From the NCBI GenBank assembly GCA_046349255.1, contig JAXMCR010000003.1, positions 1-64,000 on the forward strand: a stretch of DNA of 64,000 nucleotides, written 5' to 3'. Of the stretch, positions 60,274-64,000 are shown one piece after another. Below the pieces are notes generated by a model. The model saw only the letters and a list, made by a program, of their open reading frames with translations, made no database searches and was not told the origin of the DNA. Every line of letters starts with the position of its first letter. Position 1 is the first letter of the stretch. This DNA comes from DAIODI01 sp046349255. GTDB lineage: Bacteria > Pseudomonadota > Alphaproteobacteria > Rhizobiales > Aestuariivirgaceae. Position numbers and translations under genes: made by a program.

Positions 60274-61380
60274 GTGACGAAACTGTTCACCGCGCTAGGC
60301 CTGATGAGCGGCACCTCGATGGATGGCATCGACGTGGCGCTCGTGCGCACCGACGGCGAGGCGGCGGTGGAGCGCGGCCCGTTCCTCTCCGCTCCGTACA
60401 CGGCGGATTTTCGCACGGAACTCGCGCGCGCCGTGGACGATGCGACGGGCATCCGTCAGCACACGGAACGCCCCGGCGCGCTCGCCGCAGTCGAGGCCCG
60501 CCTGACCAAGTTGCACGCGGATGCGGTCAGCGCGTTCCTGGTCGAGACCGGTCTCAACATCGGCGACATCGACGTCATCGGCTTTCACGGCCAAACGGTG
60601 CTGCACCGCCCGGAACGCCGGCTCACCGTGCAGATCGGCGATGGCGCGGTGCTGGCGCGAGCGACGGGCATCGCCGTCGTGAACGATCTGCGCCAGGCGG
60701 ATGTGGCGAGCGGCGGGCAGGGCGCCCCGCTGGTCCCGGCGTATCACCGGGCGCTCGCCGCCTCCGTGGCCGAACGCCCGGTCGCATTCGTGAACATCGG
60801 TGGAGTGGCGAACGTCACGTATGTCGGCGCCGACGGGGACCTCCTCGCCTTCGACTGCGGTCCGGGCAACGCGTTGATGGACGACTGGGCCCTGAGGCAC
60901 ACGGGGAGGCCGGTCGACCTCGACGGCGCACTGGCGCGCAAGGGCAAGGTCGATGCGGGCGCGCTCGCGAGACTGCTCGACGTGCCGTACTTCGCGCTGC
61001 CGGCGCCGAAGTCCCTCGACAGAAACGACTTCACGCTCGATCGCTTGCCGCCGCTCGGGCCCGAGGATGGCGCAGCGACGCTCGCGGCGCTCACCGTGGA
61101 AGGCATTGCCCGCGCCGAGGCGCTGTTTCCCGCAAAGGTCGCCCGCTGGATCATTTGTGGCGGGGGACGACGCAACGGGTTCCTCATGCACGCACTAGAG
61201 GAGCGGCTCGCAGCCTCGGTCGACCCGGCGGAGTCGCTCGGGATCAACGGCGACTCGATCGAGGCGGAGGCATGGGGTTACCTCGCCGTGCGCAGCCTCC
61301 GCGGCCTGCCGATCACGTATCCCTCGACCACGGGCTGCCCTGCGCCGCTGACCGGAGGCACGCTGCATCGCCCATTCTAA
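60274..61380 (+). CDS. anmK: anhydro-N-acetylmuramic acid kinase
   Basis: 368 residues, recycles wall anhMurNAc to MurNAc-6-phosphate. GLMSGTSMDGIDVAL start, IGFHGQTVLHRP, FVNIGGVANVTYV, ICGGGRRN. Divergent to tyrS. Fits nearby wall genes. Confidence 0.95.
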   Translation: MTKLFTALGLMSGTSMDGIDVALVRTDGEAAVERGPFLSAPYTADFRTELARAVDDATGIRQHTERPGALAAVEARLTKLHADAVSAFLVETGLNIGDIDVIGFHGQTVLHRPERRLTVQIGDGAVLARATGIAVVNDLRQADVASGGQGAPLVPAYHRALAASVAERPVAFVNIGGVANVTYVGADGDLLAFDCGPGNALMDDWALRHTGRPVDLDGALARKGKVDAGALARLLDVPYFALPAPKSLDRNDFTLDRLPPLGPEDGAATLAALTVEGIARAEALFPAKVARWIICGGGRRNGFLMHALEERLAASVDPAESLGINGDSIEAEAWGYLAVRSLRGLPITYPSTTGCPAPLTGGTLHRPF

Positions 61381-61503
61381 CTCGCGGGACGGCGTTCCGC
61401 GGTTTCACAAATTTTTTTCCTGCCGATGTCGAAACGGCGGCACCCTGAAGCGTCATCGGGTCGAGGCAGCATGGAGCTGCCCTGACAAGAGGACGCTGGA
61501 ACC

Positions 61504-61872
61504 ATGACCATGCAGTACATGCTGATTTTCGCCGAGACCGAGGCCGAACGTTCGAAGCGCAACGACCAGGCGCAGGCGCCGCAATACTGGGGCGGCTGGA
61601 TGTCCTTTATCGGCGCGATGCAAGAAGCGGGCGTGATGGTGAGCGGCAACGGCCTCGAGCCGCCGGACGTGGCGACCACCGTGCGCATCCGCAACGGCAA
61701 GCGCCTGGTCGAGGATGGCCCGTTCGCCGATTCGAAGGAGCAACTCGGCGGCTATGTGATCGTCGACGTACCGGATCTCGATGCCGCGCTCCACTGGGCA
61801 GCCAAGGCGCCCTGCGCGTCTGCAGGTGCGGTGGAGGTGCGGCCGGTGATGCCGCCGCCGCCCGGTCAATGA
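61504..61872 (+). CDS. YCII/DGPF-family protein
   Basis: 122 residues of the YCII-related DGPF family with DGPFADSKEQLGGYVIVDV. Typically beside ECF42 sigma factor genes; role unclear, perhaps an enzyme-like partner. Overlaps the sigma start by 4 bases. Confidence 0.92.
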   Translation: MTMQYMLIFAETEAERSKRNDQAQAPQYWGGWMSFIGAMQEAGVMVSGNGLEPPDVATTVRIRNGKRLVEDGPFADSKEQLGGYVIVDVPDLDAALHWAAKAPCASAGAVEVRPVMPPPPGQ

Positions 61873-63104
61873 CCAACGACGACGCGCGCCGCCGTGCGGA
61901 AGCGGCGGCGCGTGTTTCTTATGGCCGGCTGGTGGCGCTGCTGTCGGCGCGTACCCGCGACATCGCGGCGGCCGAGGACGCGCTCGCTGACGCCTTCCTC
62001 GCCGCGCTCGAGACGTGGCCTGCCCGCGGCGTTCCTGCCAATCCGGACGCGTGGCTTCTCACCGCGGCGCGCAATGCCGCCGCGAGCCGCGGCCGCAAGA
62101 CCGCCACGGCGCTCGCCGCGATGGCCGAACTCGAACGGCGCAGTGAGGAGCGCATGACCGGCGGCGACTTTCCCGACGAACGCCTGAAGCTCCTATTCGT
62201 GTGCGCGCACCCGGCGATCGACTCAGGTGTCCGCACGCCGCTGATGCTGCAGTCGGTACTCGGGCTGGACGCGGCCCGCATCGCGCGCGCGTTTCTCGTT
62301 CCTGCCGCGACGATGAGCCAGCGGCTGGTGCGGGCGAAGGTGAAGATCCGTGACGCAGGCATAAGGTTCGCGGTGCCAGACCCGGATGCGCTGGAGGACC
62401 GGCTCGAGGACGTTCTTGCCGCCGTCTACGCGGCCTATGGCACGGGCTGGGACGCGCTTGGCGGCGCCGACGAACATGCAACCGGGCTGGCGCAGGAGGC
62501 GATCTACCTTGCAAGGCTCATCGTGTCGCTGTTGCCGGCCGAGCCCGAGGCGAAGGGTCTGCTGTCGCTGATGCTCCACTGCGAGGCGCGTCACGCGGCC
62601 CGCCGCGGTGTTAAGGGAACGTTCGTATCGCTCGACCGGCAGGACGTGTCGCTGTGGGACCGCGAGTTGATCGCAGAGGCCGAGCAGCTCTTGGCGGAGG
62701 CTTCCAGGCACCGGCGCTTCGGGCGTTTCCAGTGCGAGGCAGCGATCCAGTCGATGCACGTTCAGCGCGGGATCACAGGTACGCGCGATCTCGATGCGTT
62801 GCAGGCGCTGTACGATCTGCTGTGGCAGCGCACCGGGAGTCTCGGCGCCGCCGTTGGCCGGTCCGCCGTCCTGATCGAGCGGAACCGGCCGGCGGACGCC
62901 CTTGCTGCGCTCGACGCACTGCCTCCTGAAAAGACCGAGCGGTATCAACCGTGCTGGGTGGTGCGCGCCAAGGCGCTCACCGCGCTCGACCGCGGCGCAC
63001 ACGCGGCAGACGCGCTCACGCGCGCGATCGATCTGACGGACGACCCGGCGGTGCGGGCGTTCCTCGTGGAAGAACGCGAAACGCTCGCGATCAGGCCCCG
63101 CTGA
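61869..63104 (+). CDS. ECF42-group RNA polymerase sigma factor
   Basis: 411 residues, sigma-2 and sigma-4 domains up to ~170 (AEDALADAFLAALETWPARG; AATMSQRLVRAKVKIRD) and a long C-terminal DUF6596/TPR-like extension typical of group 42. No anti-sigma gene is nearby, as known for this group. Coupled to the DGPF gene. Confidence 0.9.
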   Translation: MTNDDARRRAEAAARVSYGRLVALLSARTRDIAAAEDALADAFLAALETWPARGVPANPDAWLLTAARNAAASRGRKTATALAAMAELERRSEERMTGGDFPDERLKLLFVCAHPAIDSGVRTPLMLQSVLGLDAARIARAFLVPAATMSQRLVRAKVKIRDAGIRFAVPDPDALEDRLEDVLAAVYAAYGTGWDALGGADEHATGLAQEAIYLARLIVSLLPAEPEAKGLLSLMLHCEARHAARRGVKGTFVSLDRQDVSLWDRELIAEAEQLLAEASRHRRFGRFQCEAAIQSMHVQRGITGTRDLDALQALYDLLWQRTGSLGAAVGRSAVLIERNRPADALAALDALPPEKTERYQPCWVVRAKALTALDRGAHAADALTRAIDLTDDPAVRAFLVEERETLAIRPR

Positions 63105-63738
63105 TCAGGCGGCGGTCGAGGTACTCGCCGCAGATGCCGGTGAGTTCGTCCGTCCTGTCCTGGAAGAAATGGTTCGCGCCCGGGATCACCTTGTGCTCGA
63201 TCTTGATGCCGCGCTGCGTCTTGAGCTTCGAGACGAGTGTGTTGACCGAGTCGAGCGGCGTCACGGTGTCCTTTTCGCCATGCACGAAGAGCCCCGAAGC
63301 CGGGCAGGGGGCAAGGAACGAGAAGTCGTAGTGCTTGGCGAGCGGGGCGACCGAGATGAAGCCTGTCACCTCCGGGCGGCGCATCAGGAGCTGCATCGAG
63401 ATCCACGCGCCGAACGACACGCCGACGAGCCAGCAGATCTTCGCCTCGCGGTTGAACGACTGGAGCCAGTCGAGCGCGGACGCGGCGTCGGAAAGTTCAC
63501 CCGCGCCGTTCTCGAACAGGCCCTGGCTGCGCCCGACGCCGCGGAAGTTGAAGCGCATCACCGAAAATCCGCGGTCGGCGAACATGTAGTAGAGCGAATG
63601 CACGATCGGGTTGTTCATCGTGCCGCCGAACTGCGGGTGCGGGTGCAGGATCAGCGCGATCGGCGCGCCGGGCTCCTCGGCCTTGTGGTAGCGCCCTTCG
63701 ATGCGGCCGGCGGGGCCGCCAAAAATCACTTCCGGCAT
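63091..63738 (-). CDS. alpha/beta hydrolase
   Basis: 215 residues. Catalytic Ser in GVSFGA, late His in GANHFFQD, and Asp in GEKDTVTP. HPHPQFGGTMNNPIV is typical of a hydrolase subfamily near Rrf2 genes. Tail overlaps the sigma gene by 14 bases in convergence. Substrate unknown. Confidence 0.88.
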   Translation of the reverse strand: MPEVIFGGPAGRIEGRYHKAEEPGAPIALILHPHPQFGGTMNNPIVHSLYYMFADRGFSVMRFNFRGVGRSQGLFENGAGELSDAASALDWLQSFNREAKICWLVGVSFGAWISMQLLMRRPEVTGFISVAPLAKHYDFSFLAPCPASGLFVHGEKDTVTPLDSVNTLVSKLKTQRGIKIEHKVIPGANHFFQDRTDELTGICGEYLDRRLISGA

Positions 63739-63822
63739 GTGTGGTAATTCCTGCTATCGCGGTTGCAACCCAGGGGACTGCCGAACGGAGAGATTTTCCC
63801 CGGATTTCGGCCGCCCGAATAG

Positions 63823-63851
63823 TTGACTGGGCTGCTCGGGTTTTCTATATG
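63823..63851 (+). promoter_or_regulatory. sigma-70-like promoter of the Rrf2 gene
   Basis: TTGACT (63823-63828), 17 bases, TATATG (63846-63851), about 115 bp before the ATG; AT-rich in a GC-rich setting. Leader is ~110 nt. Confidence 0.6.
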
Positions 63852-63966
63852 GGGTTTGGAACCGTTCGAAGAAAGTCCGTGTCGAAAGTTCGTCGTCAGC
63901 GGCCTGCATACACAGGTGCGGTTCCAGGATGCAAGAATTTCCGCCATTCGGTTCGGGATCCGCATT

Positions 63967-64000
63967 ATGAAACTGTCCACGAAGGGGCGTTACGCCGTCA
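63967..64000 (+). CDS. Rrf2-family regulator, first codons only
   Basis: ATG AAA CTG TCC ACG AAG GGG reads MKLSTKGRYAV, the near-invariant Rrf2/IscR start. Cut by the window end, so iron-sulfur ligands are not visible. It may head a suf/isc operon. Confidence 0.8.
   Translation, partial: MKLSTKGRYAV

Overview
The window looks like a chromosome segment of a high-GC alphaproteobacterium, most likely Hyphomicrobiales (Rhizobiales) or a close relative. The evidence is a B12-dependent class II ribonucleotide reductase (nrdJ) behind NrdR-type boxes, an NDUFA12 complex I subunit beside mlaD and a DUF2155 gene, the aat-accC-accB-aroQ-dsbA-M48 run, and an RNase E ending in the alphaproteobacterial GWW tail. 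Many start codons are GTG or TTG and many genes overlap by 1-4 bases, so translational coupling is common.

Region 1 (1-8.9 kb) is a defence island with less GC-rich codon use than the rest. A HerA-type ATPase, cut by the window start, converges on a complete type III CBASS operon read leftward: cap6 (TRIP13-like), a second HORMA-like gene, cap7 (HORMA), a CD-NTase and nucC. A small DUF2188 gene with its own terminator precedes the operon. Reading away from it are an XRE repressor and an ImmA/IrrE protease, which match the CapH/CapP regulatory pair of CBASS, coupled to an ExoI-like 3'-5' exonuclease. This suggests a DNA-damage or ssDNA-gated immune module with a built-in ssDNA nuclease.

Region 2 (8.9-21.6 kb) holds a truncated AraC-like protein, two tandem NnrU genes, panB and a Tat-exported multicopper-oxidase-fold protein that has lost most copper ligands. 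A leftward overlapping four-gene operon follows: Lgt-like membrane protein, Tes/MJ0619-like radical SAM enzyme, and two paralogous small membrane proteins. It may modify membrane lipids. Next come a YfgM-like protein, bamB and der (outer-membrane assembly and ribosome biogenesis).

Region 3 (20.8-31.2 kb) is mostly leftward housekeeping: SDR, purF, cvpA, trmO, radA, mlaF, mlaE and alr. These are followed by an L,D-transpeptidase, a tiny histone-H1-like protein, a 250-bp stretch dense in GANTC (CcrM) sites, and a channel-like protein lacking the potassium selectivity signature.

Region 4 (31.2-47.9 kb) holds nrdJ with three NrdR-like boxes spaced exactly 31 bp and a DnaA box, then NDUFA12, mlaD, a methyltransferase, DUF2155, aat, accC/accB, aroQ, a DsbA-like protein, two tandem M48 proteases and rne.

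Region 5 (47.9-64 kb) holds a cell-wall amidase, PBP1a, prfB with its programmed frameshift, an MFS transporter, bcp, an AsmA-like giant, tyrS, anmK, a DGPF/ECF42 sigma pair, an alpha/beta hydrolase, and the first codons of an Rrf2-family regulator at the right edge. No tRNA, rRNA, CRISPR array, integrase or insertion sequence was recognised.
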